Of a stretch of DNA of 64,000 nucleotides, positions 37,190-46,306 are shown piece by piece. The translations under genes were made by a program, and so were the position numbers. How positions within the stretch are numbered: position 1 is the first letter of the stretch; every line of letters starts with the position of its first letter. Below the pieces are notes generated by a model. It was given only the letters and a program-made list of their open reading frames with translations. It made no database searches and was not told the origin of the DNA. Source of the DNA: Mangrovimonas cancribranchiae (GTDB taxonomy: Bacteria > Bacteroidota > Bacteroidia > Flavobacteriales > Flavobacteriaceae); assembly GCF_037126245.1 (NCBI RefSeq), contig NZ_CP136925.1, positions 2,496,001-2,560,000 on the forward strand, given 5' to 3'.

Positions 37190-38527
37190 TTAGTAATGGC
37201 ATTTACCGCATTCCAATCCACCCATTTGAGCAGCCGTTAGCTTTTCTACACCATATTTTTTAGATAGCTCGGCATGAATTTTCTCATAATAAGCGTTATC
37301 TTTTACTTTGACCTCTGTCTCTCTGTGACAGTTAATACACCAACCCATAGTTAATGGTGCATGTTGATACATAATTTCCATCTCCTCTACAGGGCCGTGA
37401 CAAGTTTGACATTCAATTCCTGCAACCGTTACGTGCTGTGAGTGATTGAAATAAGCAAAATCTGGAAGGTTATGAATTCTCACCCATTTTACTGGTGTTG
37501 TTTCACCTGTATACTTTTGCTCAGCATCATCCCAACCTGCCGCTGCGTATAACTTTTTAATCTCACCATCGTAAAACTCTTTACTATACTCTGCTGTTGT
37601 TTCTCCTTTGTATTCGTATACTGATTTATGACAGTTCATACACACATTTAATGATGGGATACCTGATGTTTTACTCACTCTAGCAGAAGAGTGACAGTAC
37701 TTACAATCTATACCATTATCTCCAGCATGAATTTTATGTGAAAAATGAATTGGCTGCACTGGCTGATAACCTTGATCTACACCTACCTGCATTAAGTAAC
37801 CGTAAACAAAGTAACCACTAGCTAATAATAAGAAGATACATGCAACTAAAACCAAGAACTGGTTTTGCACAAACGCTTTCCATAACGGTAATCCTTTTTG
37901 ATCTTCAGGAATCTCTACTCCTTTAGCTTCAGCAAACCTGTTAAGTGTTTTTCTCACAAGAATTAATGCCACTGCCAACAAAGCAAACAACAATGCTAAA
38001 GCACCAAGAACTAATTTATTTGACGTTCCTGATTGCGCTGCTTGGCCACCTCCTGCAGAAGCCGCTTCTGTTGCAGGATCGGCTTTAGGAGCTTCTTGAG
38101 CTGTATAAGCTAAGATATCTGAAATATCTTGATCTGATAATTGCGGAAAAGCCGTCATAGCTGTTCCGTTATACTCATCAAAAATTTTGTTCGCGTAATC
38201 ATCTCCAGACTTCACAACAGCAGCACTGTTACGAATCCATGCACTTAACCACTCTCTATCTAAACCATGATCATCAGACAACCTTTGCTCTACATGGCGT
38301 AAAGCAGGACCAGTCATTTTACGATCTAAATTATGACATGAAGCACAATTAGTATTAAACAATGTTTTCCCTTTTGCAGGGTCTCCTTCTTGTGCAAAAA
38401 GTGAGGTTGAAAGTGTTAGTAATAAAATAAAACTCAATTGGAGAATATTCTTACCTAACGTACGGCGAGTCACCTGTTCCATATTATTGGTTGAATTAAC
38501 TTCTAAACTTTGGTATGATTTTTTCAT
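37190..38527 (-). CDS. actA: Alternative complex III subunit ActA fused to a monoheme cytochrome c
   Basis: 445 residues with six CxxCH heme sites: CASCHN near residue 60 in a cytochrome c domain, then CKYCH, CMNCH, CQTCH, CINCH and CGKCH in the C-terminal pentaheme domain. Two membrane helices (about 170-195 and 222-247) separate the parts. ActA of other ACIII complexes is a pentaheme cytochrome; here a monoheme domain is joined to its front. The first ATG gives an unusually long N-terminus; an ATG about 16 codons in is also possible, before the signal ILQLSFILLLTLSTSLFAQ. First gene of the act-cox operon, with a promoter-like sequence upstream. Confidence 0.93.
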   Translation of the reverse strand: MKKSYQSLEVNSTNNMEQVTRRTLGKNILQLSFILLLTLSTSLFAQEGDPAKGKTLFNTNCASCHNLDRKMTGPALRHVEQRLSDDHGLDREWLSAWIRNSAAVVKSGDDYANKIFDEYNGTAMTAFPQLSDQDISDILAYTAQEAPKADPATEAASAGGGQAAQSGTSNKLVLGALALLFALLAVALILVRKTLNRFAEAKGVEIPEDQKGLPLWKAFVQNQFLVLVACIFLLLASGYFVYGYLMQVGVDQGYQPVQPIHFSHKIHAGDNGIDCKYCHSSARVSKTSGIPSLNVCMNCHKSVYEYKGETTAEYSKEFYDGEIKKLYAAAGWDDAEQKYTGETTPVKWVRIHNLPDFAYFNHSQHVTVAGIECQTCHGPVEEMEIMYQHAPLTMGWCINCHRETEVKVKDNAYYEKIHAELSKKYGVEKLTAAQMGGLECGKCHY

Positions 38528-38572
38528 CTAAAAATAAAAAAACACAGTTATAAAATCTCTCGCAAAAGTAAC

Positions 38573-38603
38573 ACTTAAAGTCGATTTTAGAAATGTTAGA
38601 GAA
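38573..38603 (-). promoter_or_regulatory. Candidate promoter of the act-cox operon
   Basis: On the minus strand TTTC-N19-TACTTTTG; the -7 box fits TAnnTTTG and only the last base of the -33 box differs. It lies about 46 bp upstream of the actA start codon in the 166-bp divergent region shared with the SPOR gene. Confidence 0.5.
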
Positions 38604-38640
38604 GCGTTAATTACTAATTTAGAGAAATTCTAAATAATAA

Positions 38641-38673
38641 TTTGATAAAAATAGAGTTTTAACCCTACATTTG
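38641..38673 (+). promoter_or_regulatory. Candidate promoter of the SPOR protein gene
   Basis: TTTG, 21 bp, TACATTTG on the plus strand, 20 bp before the start codon at 38694. Spacing is 2 bp longer than the most exact promoters in the window. Confidence 0.55.
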
Positions 38674-38693
38674 CATTAAATACTTAACTAAAG

Positions 38694-39086
38694 ATGAAAG
38701 TTTTACAAAAAAAATCTAATTTAATTCTTTTTGGCGCATTGGTTTTATCATCAACTATTTATGCACAAAACGGACAGCTATCTATACAACAAGACAAAAA
38801 AATAGATGAGTTAATTGCATTAAAAAAGGAGATAAACACTTCTGAAAACGCCTTAGACCGATATAAGATTCAAATTTTTTCTGGTGGTCGTAAAAGTGCC
38901 GAAAAAGCCAATTCGACTTTTAAAGAAAAGCTCCCTAATTGGGCTTCTAGAATGGAATACGAAACCCCTAATTATAAGATTTGGGTTGGTAGTTTTAGAA
39001 CACGACTAGAAGCTGATAAAGCACTTATAAAAATACAAAAAGAGTTTCCAACAGCATTTATTTTTAAACCTAAAGTTAAAGAATAA
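38694..39086 (+). CDS. SPOR domain-containing exported protein
   Basis: A 130-residue protein with a signal peptide (about 1-24, ending YAQ) and a C-terminal SPOR-like domain (about 54-125): YKIQIFSGGRKSAEKANSTF, NYKIWVGSFRTRLEADKALIKIQKEFPTAFI. SPOR domains bind denuded peptidoglycan strands, so a periplasmic role in the cell wall or its divisions is likely. It is monocistronic, divergent from actA, and ends at a bidirectional terminator. Confidence 0.85.
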   Translation: MKVLQKKSNLILFGALVLSSTIYAQNGQLSIQQDKKIDELIALKKEINTSENALDRYKIQIFSGGRKSAEKANSTFKEKLPNWASRMEYETPNYKIWVGSFRTRLEADKALIKIQKEFPTAFIFKPKVKE

Positions 39087-39114
39087 AAAAAGCGGCAAAT
39101 AAGCCGCTTTTTTT
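39087..39114. terminator. Bidirectional terminator
   Basis: Stem AAAAAGCGGC / GCCGCTTTTT with loop AAATAA and T-runs on both strands. It serves the SPOR gene (plus) and the T9SS-sorted protein gene (minus), whose stop lies at its edge. Confidence 0.85.
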
Positions 39115-39802
39115 ATTGAACAATGATTTTTTTAATTATTCTATTTTTAGTTTTCGTATTAATCTCCATGAGATATACACCAGCTTTAACTCCAGATAGA
39201 CTTATATTTTCAAATTTATTAACCTGCTGTTTCACTATTTTTCCTTGCAAATTAAATAATGTAACGTTAGAAATAGCATGATTAGGACTAGTTACAGAAA
39301 CCATATCCTTTGCTGGAACTGGATAAACCTTAATACTTGATAAAATATTTGAGCCAATATTTAAGGTTTCATCTTGCACATCGCCTATTAAAGTTGAATT
39401 TAATTCTGTTAAGGCTCCACCACAATTCCCTAATGTTACAACTGTATTTTCAATCCAAGTTCCTAACTGCAAGCTCGGTGGATTAGGTGTTGAAGCTTCG
39501 GTATTGTAATAAATTAAAAAAGGACTTGAAAAATTACCGTTACCATCATCTGCAATAAATTCCCAGCGATTGTTTGTTTCACTCCATGATATTTCAAATT
39601 CACAAATCCCAATACCATGACAAGGTTGGTTTCCATCTACAGGCGTAGTTACAAAAATGTTTCTTCCTGTGGCATCTGATCCTGTATTTACGAAAGTGAA
39701 ATCTTGATCGTTAAATAAATAATGACAACCATTAAAGGTTATTTGCCCATAACTAAACGAACAAAATAGCATCATAACAATATATATATAGTGTTTTGTC
39801 AT
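39113..39802 (-). CDS. Exported protein with T9SS type A sorting domain
   Basis: A 229-residue protein with a signal peptide (about 1-19), a beta-rich unknown central domain, and a C-terminal T9SS sorting domain (about 158-229): VYPVPAKDMVSV, NVTLFNLQGKIV, and the end ISLSGVKAGVYLMEINTKTKNRIIKKIIVQ-like with basic tail (quoted in parts). Such proteins are secreted through SprA and anchored at the cell surface or released. Function of the central domain is unknown; it contains several cysteines (C-x-Y-L-F, GHGIGICEF). It lies 8 bp after the tail-collar gene, so the two are likely co-expressed. Confidence 0.8.
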   Translation of the reverse strand: MTKHYIYIVMMLFCSFSYGQITFNGCHYLFNDQDFTFVNTGSDATGRNIFVTTPVDGNQPCHGIGICEFEISWSETNNRWEFIADDGNGNFSSPFLIYYNTEASTPNPPSLQLGTWIENTVVTLGNCGGALTELNSTLIGDVQDETLNIGSNILSSIKVYPVPAKDMVSVTSPNHAISNVTLFNLQGKIVKQQVNKFENISLSGVKAGVYLMEINTKTKNRIIKKIIVQ

Positions 39803-39810
39803 GACTCCTA

Positions 39811-40395
39811 TTAATTTCTAGATGGAAAATAGCCTTGAACACATATAACATAACGTAGACCCACATAAGGTTGCTTGTTATTTACTGGCTGGTTATTACC
39901 TGTACTGCCAATCATGTTAGAATTCATAGTTGTAGCAGTTCCTCCATTTGCATACTCTTTGTCTAATAGTTTAGTGCCAGCAGGAAAGTTTCCTGTGGGC
40001 GTTGCACTATTCCCGTCATCAACCACAGCATTTACAGTATGATTATGTGATGGCATTTGTGAAACGGTTAATGTATTTGTTTCACTACCACCGGTGTCAC
40101 CTAATTGCACCGTAGTTAATCCAGGTCCAGAACCTATGCCAACTGGCACACGACCTCTTAAATCTGGTAAAGCAAAAGTTGTTATGCCATCACCACCATA
40201 AATTGTTCCTATAAGTGAAAATAATGCGCTGTGCTGTGCAATTGATAAAAGACGACCATCACATTCCATCCAACCGCGTTGTTCAAAGTTAATAGCTGTT
40301 AATTTAATGTCGCCTAGATAAGCCTCTTGAGCTTGTGTTGCTGTGCTAAAAGAGATAGTCATTAATAGCACAATAAGTGTCATTGTTTTTTTCAT
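39811..40395 (-). CDS. Exported phage-tail-collar domain protein
   Basis: A 194-residue protein with a signal peptide (about 1-22, ending TQAQ) followed by a phage tail collar domain: YLGDIKLTAINFEQRGWMECDG (in the usual position), ...LFSLIGTIYGGDGITTFALPDLRGRVPVG, and the SQMPSHNHTV motif. Members of this family (also called microcystin-dependent or tail-fibre-like proteins) are found in bacterial genomes outside phages. The exported form, and pairing with a T9SS-sorted protein, point to a cell-surface role; none is established. No other phage genes are near. Confidence 0.82.
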   Translation of the reverse strand: MKKTMTLIVLLMTISFSTATQAQEAYLGDIKLTAINFEQRGWMECDGRLLSIAQHSALFSLIGTIYGGDGITTFALPDLRGRVPVGIGSGPGLTTVQLGDTGGSETNTLTVSQMPSHNHTVNAVVDDGNSATPTGNFPAGTKLLDKEYANGGTATTMNSNMIGSTGNNQPVNNKQPYVGLRYVICVQGYFPSRN

Positions 40396-40452
40396 AATTA
40401 AAGTAATTTGTTAATAGCTAGCCAAAGAACGTGAAAAGAGACTGAAAAACAC

Positions 40453-40480
40453 AAAAAAAAGCGACCAAAATGGTCGCTTT
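40453..40480 (-). terminator. Terminator of rimP-nusA-infB
   Basis: Stem AAGCGACCA / TGGTCGCTT with a three-base loop, followed on the minus strand by eight T residues. It lies 23 bp after the infB stop. Confidence 0.85.
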
Positions 40481-40503
40481 CAAATATTTACACAAAGTAA
40501 CTG

Positions 40504-43293
40504 TTATTTTAATTTCTTCTTAACCTCTACTTCTTGGAAGGCTTCAATTACATCGCCTTCTTTAATATCGTTATAGTTTTTAACTTGCATACCGCAATCG
40601 TAACCTTTAGAGACTTCTTTAACATCGTCTTTAAAGCGTTTTAACGAGGCTAATTCTCCAGTATAAATAACTACACCATCTCTAATAAGACGAATTCCAG
40701 AGTTTCTGTAAATCTTACCATTGGTTACCATACATCCTGCAATAGTTCCAATTTTAGAGATTTTGAAGGTTTCTCGTATTTCAGCTGTACCAGTAATTTC
40801 TTCTTTAAGTTCTGGCGACAACATACCTTCCATAGCATCTTTAAGATCGTTAATCGCATCGTAGATAATAGAGTATGTACGGATATCGATTTCTTCTTTG
40901 TCGGCTATTTGTCGTGCATTACCCATTGGCCTCACATTAAACCCTATAATAATAGCGTCTGATGCTGATGCTAATAACACATCACTTTCGGTAATGGCTC
41001 CAACACCTTTATGAATAATATTGACTTGAATTTCTTCGGTTGATAGTTTTTGGAACGAATCGGTTAAGGCTTCAACAGATCCATCAACATCACCTTTAAG
41101 AATAATATTTAATTCTTGGAAATCACCTAAAGCAATACGACGACCAATTTCGTCTAATGTAATATGACGTTGTGTACGTACAGATTGCTCACGTTGTAAT
41201 TGGGTACGTTTTGCAGCAATTTGTTTAGCTTCACGCTCGTCTTCAAACACATTAAATTTATCTCCCGCTTGCGGTGCTCCATCTAATCCAAGAAGTGATA
41301 CTGGTGTTGATGGTCCAGCTACTTCAATATCATTTCCTCTTTCGTCATGCATTGCTTTAACTTTACCACTATGCTTACCTGCTAAGACATAATCACCTAT
41401 TTTAAGTGTTCCTGCTTGCACTAGCACCGTCGCAACGTAACCTCTACCTTTATCCAAAAAGGCTTCGACAATTGTTCCTACTGCTGGTTTATCTGGATTT
41501 GCTTTAAGTTCTAACAGTTCGGCTTCCAACAAGACTTTTTCAAGTAATTCGTTAACGCCTTCTCCTGTTTTAGCTGATATATCTTGCGATTGTACTTTAC
41601 CTCCCCAATCTTCAACTAATAAGTTCATATTAGCTAAGCCTTCTTTAATTTTATCTGGGTTGGCGGTTGGTTTGTCAATCTTGTTAATTGCGAAAACAAT
41701 TGGTACGCCAGCTGCTTGTGCGTGTGAAATAGCTTCTTTGGTTTGCGGCATAATATCATCATCTGCAGCAACAACAATAATGGCAATATCTGTTACTTGT
41801 GCACCACGAGCACGCATAGCTGTAAAGGCCTCGTGACCTGGTGTATCTAAAAAGGCTATTTTTTGGCCATCTTCAAGAGTTACACCATAAGCACCAATGT
41901 GCTGTGTAATACCTCCCGATTCGCCAGCAATTACGTTTTCTTCACGTACGTAATCTAATAACGATGTTTTACCGTGATCTACGTGACCCATAACAGTTAC
42001 TATTGGTGCACGAGATTGTAAATCTTCTGGCTTATCTTCAACCTCTTCTATAGATTCTTCAATATCTGATGTTACAAATTCTACTTCGTAACCAAACTCT
42101 TCTGCTACAATAGTTAAGGTTTCGGCATCTAGACGTTGGTTCATGGTTACCATCATACCTAACGACATACATGCTGAGATAATTTGAGTTACCGAAACAT
42201 CCATCATGGTAGCAACCTCACTAGCTGTAACAAATTCGGTTACTTTTAGTGTTTTACTATCGGCTTGTTCTGCCTGAAGCTCTTTTTCGGTTTGCTCTCT
42301 ATGTTGCTCTCTTTTCTCTCTTCTGTATTTAGCACCTTTTCCTTTACTAGACTTTCCTTGAAGCTTTTCTAGTGTTTCACGTATTTGCTTTTGTACTTCT
42401 TCCTCTGTAGGCTCTTCTTTTACTTGACGTTTTTTGCCTTTATTCTTAGATCTAAACCTTTCGTTTTTATTATTAGATTGAGGTGAAGATTTACTTATTC
42501 TACGACGTTTTCTTCTTCCTCCTGAGGATTTATCGTCGTCTTTTTTATTCTTATTATCTTTTTTCTTTTTAGGCTTATTGAATTGAGAAAGATCTATTTT
42601 TTCTCCAGCTATTTTTGGCCCTGAAAGTTTTTTGTATTGTGTTTCTACAACCTCTTTCTTGGGCTCTGTAGTCTCTTTTTTTGCTGGAGCTTGTTTTACC
42701 TCTTTTTTAGGTTCCTTCTTTTTCTTGTCTTCCTTTTTAGGTTTTCCCTCAGCCTTTTTAGGTTTAGGTTTTTCTGCTGGAGCTGGCTTTTCCTCTTTCT
42801 TCTTAGGCTTTGTTGCTTCTTCTTTGGGTTGTTCTACTTTCTTTTCAACCGCTTTCTTTTCTTCTTCTTTTTTAGCAACTGGCTCTTCGGCTTTTTCTTC
42901 TGGTTTTTCGTCCTTCTTTTTATTGTCAAGGTCGATTTTACCTACTTGCTTAGGTCCAGAAAGTTTGGCTTTAGCTCTTACAACGTCCTCTTCTTTTTTG
43001 GAAGCTTCTTCTTTTGCGCTTTTTTCTTTTTCTTTTTGCTCTATTTCACGCTCACGCTCTTCCCTTAGGGCTTCTTTTTCTTTCTGCTTAGCCTCGCTAA
43101 CTTCTTTTGATGCTACTTTTTTATCGGCATCGGTTTGAAATTCATCTGAAAGTATTTGATAAACTTCATTTGAAATTTTTGTAGTTGGGCGCTTCTCTAT
43201 TTCGACACCTTTTGAATCTAAATATTCAACGGCACGATCTAAAGATATGTTTAACTCGCGTAAAACTTTATTTAACCTAATTGTTCCAGCCAT
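40504..43293 (-). CDS. infB: Translation initiation factor IF-2
   Basis: 929 residues. IF2_N module at 1-55, then a very charged linker (about 60-335) of Lys/Glu/Pro repeats, a second IF2_N module (about 345-405), and the GTPase core with GHVDHGKT (about 434-441), DTPGHE, NKID and SAKTGEG, followed by EF-Tu-like, IF2 and C-terminal fMet-tRNA-binding domains. It brings initiator tRNA to the ribosome. The long charged linker is common in Bacteroidota. It closes the rimP-nusA-infB operon and is followed by a terminator. Confidence 0.97.
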   Translation of the reverse strand: MAGTIRLNKVLRELNISLDRAVEYLDSKGVEIEKRPTTKISNEVYQILSDEFQTDADKKVASKEVSEAKQKEKEALREEREREIEQKEKEKSAKEEASKKEEDVVRAKAKLSGPKQVGKIDLDNKKKDEKPEEKAEEPVAKKEEEKKAVEKKVEQPKEEATKPKKKEEKPAPAEKPKPKKAEGKPKKEDKKKKEPKKEVKQAPAKKETTEPKKEVVETQYKKLSGPKIAGEKIDLSQFNKPKKKKDNKNKKDDDKSSGGRRKRRRISKSSPQSNNKNERFRSKNKGKKRQVKEEPTEEEVQKQIRETLEKLQGKSSKGKGAKYRREKREQHREQTEKELQAEQADSKTLKVTEFVTASEVATMMDVSVTQIISACMSLGMMVTMNQRLDAETLTIVAEEFGYEVEFVTSDIEESIEEVEDKPEDLQSRAPIVTVMGHVDHGKTSLLDYVREENVIAGESGGITQHIGAYGVTLEDGQKIAFLDTPGHEAFTAMRARGAQVTDIAIIVVAADDDIMPQTKEAISHAQAAGVPIVFAINKIDKPTANPDKIKEGLANMNLLVEDWGGKVQSQDISAKTGEGVNELLEKVLLEAELLELKANPDKPAVGTIVEAFLDKGRGYVATVLVQAGTLKIGDYVLAGKHSGKVKAMHDERGNDIEVAGPSTPVSLLGLDGAPQAGDKFNVFEDEREAKQIAAKRTQLQREQSVRTQRHITLDEIGRRIALGDFQELNIILKGDVDGSVEALTDSFQKLSTEEIQVNIIHKGVGAITESDVLLASASDAIIIGFNVRPMGNARQIADKEEIDIRTYSIIYDAINDLKDAMEGMLSPELKEEITGTAEIRETFKISKIGTIAGCMVTNGKIYRNSGIRLIRDGVVIYTGELASLKRFKDDVKEVSKGYDCGMQVKNYNDIKEGDVIEAFQEVEVKKKLK

Positions 43294-43323
43294 AAATTGC
43301 TTTAAAAATAACCTAATTAAATT

Positions 43324-44556
43324 CTATTCTTCAAATTCTTCTTTAAGAATTCTTCTTACTTCTTCTATTGTTTCTTCTTCTAAATCTGTTCTTTTGACTA
43401 AATCTCCCACTTCTAGTTCTAGTACACTTTTTGCTGTATCTAGACCTACGCGTTTTAATTCATCAATAATCCATCCTTCTATTTCATCTGAGAATTCAGA
43501 TAACTCGACATCTTCTTCTGCTCCTTCTCTAAAGACGTCTATTTCGTAGCCTGTTAATTGACCTGCTAGACGAATATTGTGTCCACCACGACCAATAGCT
43601 TTGCTTACTTCTTCTGGTTTTAGCATAGCTTCGGCACGTTTGTTTTCTTCATCTATTTTTATAGATGTTACACGTGCTGGGCTAAGCGCTCTTGTAATAA
43701 ACAACTGTAAATTGTTTGTATAGTTTATTACGTCTATATTTTCGTTACCTAATTCTCTTACTATACCATGAATACGAGAACCTTTCATTCCTACACAAGC
43801 ACCTACTGGGTCTATTCTGTCATCGTATGAATCTACCGCTACTTTGGCTTTTTCACCCGGAATTCTTACGACTTTTTTAATGGTTATTAACCCATCAAAA
43901 ACTTCTGGAATTTCCTGTTCAAATAATTTTTCCAAGAAAATAGGCGATGTTCTTGACATGATAATAGAAGGCTTGTTTCCTTTAAGGTCTACTGTTTCTA
44001 TTATTCCTCTTACGTTATCGCCTTTTCTAAAGAAATCTGAAGGGATTTGTCTATCTTTTGGCAAGATAATTTCGTTTCCTTCGTCGTCTAAAAGAATAAC
44101 TGCTCGGTGACGTATGTGATGTACTTCTGCAGTGTATATTTCTCCTATTAATTCTTTAAATTGCTTATATATATTAGTATTGTCGTGTTCGTGAATTTTA
44201 GATATTAAGTTTTGTCTTAATGCTAATATTGCACGGCGCCCAAGATCTACTAATTTTACTTCTTCAGATACATCTTCTCCAACTTCAAAATCTGGCTCAA
44301 TCTTACGAGCTTCTGTTAAAGAAATTTCTTGATTTGAATTTTCTACTTCGCCATCGGCAACTACAATTCTATTTCTCCAAATTTCTAAATCTCCTTTATC
44401 GGGGTTTATAATGATATCAAAATTATCGTCATCTCCAAATTTTCTCTTTAAGGCTGCTCTAAAAACTTCTTCTAAAATAGCCATTAACGTCACACGATCT
44501 ATTAACTTATCGTCCTTGAACTCTGAAAACGAATCAATTAACGCAAGATTTTCCAT
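43324..44556 (-). CDS. nusA: Transcription termination/antitermination protein NusA
   Basis: A 410-residue NusA with an N-terminal RNA-polymerase-binding domain (about 1-125), S1 domain (about 130-200, GEIYTAEVHHIRHRAVIL), and two KH domains (about 230-345: IVRELGNENIDVINYTN and AIGRGGHNIRLAGQLTG). The acidic C-terminal repeats of gamma-proteobacterial NusA are replaced by a shorter acidic tail. NusA modulates pausing and termination, including of its own operon in E. coli. Starts 9 bp after rimP. Confidence 0.97.
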   Translation of the reverse strand: MENLALIDSFSEFKDDKLIDRVTLMAILEEVFRAALKRKFGDDDNFDIIINPDKGDLEIWRNRIVVADGEVENSNQEISLTEARKIEPDFEVGEDVSEEVKLVDLGRRAILALRQNLISKIHEHDNTNIYKQFKELIGEIYTAEVHHIRHRAVILLDDEGNEIILPKDRQIPSDFFRKGDNVRGIIETVDLKGNKPSIIMSRTSPIFLEKLFEQEIPEVFDGLITIKKVVRIPGEKAKVAVDSYDDRIDPVGACVGMKGSRIHGIVRELGNENIDVINYTNNLQLFITRALSPARVTSIKIDEENKRAEAMLKPEEVSKAIGRGGHNIRLAGQLTGYEIDVFREGAEEDVELSEFSDEIEGWIIDELKRVGLDTAKSVLELEVGDLVKRTDLEEETIEEVRRILKEEFEE

Positions 44557-44565
44557 ATCAACAAA

Positions 44566-45027
44566 TTAAAATTTAATCATAACTTTAGCTTCTACTATAT
44601 TTTCGTAGGCTATATTAGCCTCTTTTTTTACGGTATGTTTTCCTTTACCTACAGGTTTAGGTTCTCTGGCTTTCCATGTTAATGTAATACCTTCGCTTGT
44701 TGCGTTGGCAAGATTACCTTCGTAGGTATCATCGTTAGTTTTTACTTCTAACGATCTTCCTAAATTCTTTTTATACTGCCTTTGATTTACCAGTGGCGAT
44801 GTTGCTCCTGCCGAAGTTACTTGTAAAGAAAAGTCTTGTTCTTCTCTATCTAAATTATGCTCTACTGCGCGACTTATAAAAATACAATCTTCAACAGTAA
44901 CGCCATCATCTCCATCTATCACTACTTTTATAGAATAATCTTCACCAATTGTAAAGTCTATTAAAAATAGATTATCTCTTTCCTGCAGGGCTTTTTCAAG
45001 TAATTTTTCTACGGTGTCTTTAAACAT
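44566..45027 (-). CDS. rimP: Ribosome maturation factor RimP
   Basis: A 153-residue RimP with the N-terminal alpha/beta domain (up to about 80: VVIDGDDGVTVEDCIFISRAVEHNLDRE) and the C-terminal SH3-like domain. It assists late assembly of the 30S subunit. It is the first gene of the conserved rimP-nusA-infB operon and is preceded by a promoter and a terminator-like hairpin. Confidence 0.95.
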   Translation of the reverse strand: MFKDTVEKLLEKALQERDNLFLIDFTIGEDYSIKVVIDGDDGVTVEDCIFISRAVEHNLDREEQDFSLQVTSAGATSPLVNQRQYKKNLGRSLEVKTNDDTYEGNLANATSEGITLTWKAREPKPVGKGKHTVKKEANIAYENIVEAKVMIKF

Positions 45028-45042
45028 TTTTTAGTATAAAAA

Positions 45043-45063
45043 GAGGGGACTTCCCGTCCCCTC
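45043..45063 (-). promoter_or_regulatory. Terminator-like hairpin in the rimP-nusA-infB leader
   Basis: A perfect 8-bp stem GAGGGGAC / GTCCCCTC with a five-base loop, followed on the minus strand by CTTTTTATA, 15 bp before the rimP ATG. It lies downstream of the likely promoter at 45091-45121 and upstream of the coding start, so it is inside the leader transcript and not between genes. This is the layout expected of a transcription attenuator. Confidence 0.6.
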
Positions 45064-45090
45064 ATGTAATTCTTTGTCCTAACAACGGTG

Positions 45091-45121
45091 CAAATATACA
45101 ACAAAATTATTGATTTTCACA
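45091..45121 (-). promoter_or_regulatory. Promoter of rimP-nusA-infB
   Basis: TATATTTG on the minus strand, a full -7 box, with TTGTG at the -33 distance. Transcription from it would run about 55 nt through the leader hairpin into rimP. Confidence 0.55.
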
Positions 45122-45202
45122 ATGATTAGAAAGTCATTTTTTATTCTTAAATTTATTGTAATCAACTAAAAAGCTAATTCAAAACTCCTAAAAACATCGC
45201 TT

Positions 45203-46027
45203 ATGAAAAAATTACTCGTTCCCACCGACTTTTCTAAAGAGGCCGAAAACGCACTAAAAGTTGCTGCACAACTAGCCAAAAAACATCATTGTGAAATATA
45301 CTTATTACACTTGATAGAATTACCACTTCAACAAATAGACATGATAAACAACCATAGTGAGTTTCCTGAAGCTATGTTTTTTATGAAACTTGCTAAACAA
45401 AAATTTGAAGAAGTATTAGATAGCGATTACCTAAAAGGTATTACCATACATGACTTTGTTGAATTTGGTGAGAATTTTGCTAACCTATCGGATATAGGAA
45501 AAGAAAAAGGCGCCGATTTAATTGTTATGGGGTCTCATGGTGCTAGTGGTTTAAAAGAAATGTTTATTGGTTCTAATGCCGAAAAAGTAGTGAGAACATC
45601 TGAAATACCTGTTCTTGTGATAAAAAATGAACATGACAATTTCGATATTAAAGATTTTGTATTTGCTTCCGATTTTAAAAACGACAACAAAGAAACTTAT
45701 AAACAAGCCTCTGAATTAGCACAAGCGTTTAATGCTAAAATTCATTTATTAATGGTTAACACTATTAGCCAGTTTTCTACCACCACAAAAGCAAACAACA
45801 GAATTAAAACTTTTATTAAAGACTACCCTTTCGACAATTACACTGTAAATATATATAATGACACAAGTGTTGAAAACGGCATTTTAAACTTCTCTAAAGA
45901 CATAGATGCCGATTTAATAGGTATTAGCACACATGGTAGACAAGGTATAGCACACTTTTTTAATGGTAGCATTAGCGAAGACTTAGTAAACCATGCCAAA
46001 AAGCCCGTTATTACTTTTAAAATTTAA
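45203..46027 (+). CDS. Universal stress protein, two-domain
   Basis: A 274-residue protein with two tandem Usp domains (about 1-144 and 148-274). Both carry the ATP-binding pattern G-x2-G-x9-G-S: domain 1 has MGSHGASGLKEMFIGSN, domain 2 THGRQGIAHFFNGSI. Cytoplasmic stress proteins of this type respond to starvation and redox changes. It is monocistronic, divergent from rimP, and ends in a bidirectional terminator shared with tRNA-Gln. Confidence 0.93.
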   Translation: MKKLLVPTDFSKEAENALKVAAQLAKKHHCEIYLLHLIELPLQQIDMINNHSEFPEAMFFMKLAKQKFEEVLDSDYLKGITIHDFVEFGENFANLSDIGKEKGADLIVMGSHGASGLKEMFIGSNAEKVVRTSEIPVLVIKNEHDNFDIKDFVFASDFKNDNKETYKQASELAQAFNAKIHLLMVNTISQFSTTTKANNRIKTFIKDYPFDNYTVNIYNDTSVENGILNFSKDIDADLIGISTHGRQGIAHFFNGSISEDLVNHAKKPVITFKI

Positions 46028-46050
46028 GCAATCTGTTCAAACCACAAACA

Positions 46051-46080
46051 AAAAAGCCTCCGGATTTTCCGGAGGCTTTT
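46051..46080. terminator. Bidirectional terminator between USP and tRNA-Gln
   Basis: Stem AAAAGCCTCCGGA / TCCGGAGGCTTTT with a short T loop and T-tails on both strands. It ends the universal stress protein transcript (plus) and the tRNA-Gln transcript (minus). Confidence 0.88.
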
Positions 46081-46081
46081 G

Positions 46082-46154
46082 TTGGCCTACTAGGGCTCGA
46101 ACCTAGACTCTTCTGGACCAAAACCAGACGTGTTGCCAGTTACACCATAGGCCA
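46082..46154 (-). tRNA. tRNA-Gln (anticodon UUG)
   Basis: A full cloverleaf is readable on the minus strand: acceptor stem TGGCCTA / TAGGCCA, an anticodon stem TCTGG / CCAGA around loop TTTTGGT giving UUG, and a T arm with GGTTCGAGCC. The encoded 3' end lacks CCA. Its promoter is an exact TTTG-N19-TAAATTTG, and a bidirectional terminator follows at 46051-46080. Confidence 0.95.
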
Positions 46155-46171
46155 TTCTTGTTTTGAGGTGG

Positions 46172-46202
46172 CAAATTTACAACAAACTTTTTTATGAGCA
46201 AA
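46172..46202 (-). promoter_or_regulatory. Promoter of tRNA-Gln
   Basis: On the minus strand TTTG, exactly 19 bp, TAAATTTG, ending 17 bp before the tRNA 5' end. Because the downstream RNA is certain, this is the best support for the promoter form in this genome. Confidence 0.75.
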
Positions 46203-46306
46203 TATTTTTTAAATAAAATATACAACTAATACTTAACGTTTCCTTAAATATAGTTTTCGTTACATAATTATTGTTAAATTCGCTGCATCTATCAAACAAA
46301 GAGAAT

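Noticed and set aside
39811-40395. Prophage remnant (tail collar domain)
   Set aside because: No other phage genes, integrase, att-like repeats or composition change around it; it has a signal peptide.
42632-43138. Long plus-strand open frames opposite infB
   Set aside because: Low-complexity mirror of the Lys/Glu-rich IF-2 linker; residues such as Ser/Phe repeats are composition-driven.
42000-43200. Repeats of the IF-2 linker as a CRISPR-like array
   Set aside because: Irregular, coding, no constant spacer; no cas genes in the window.
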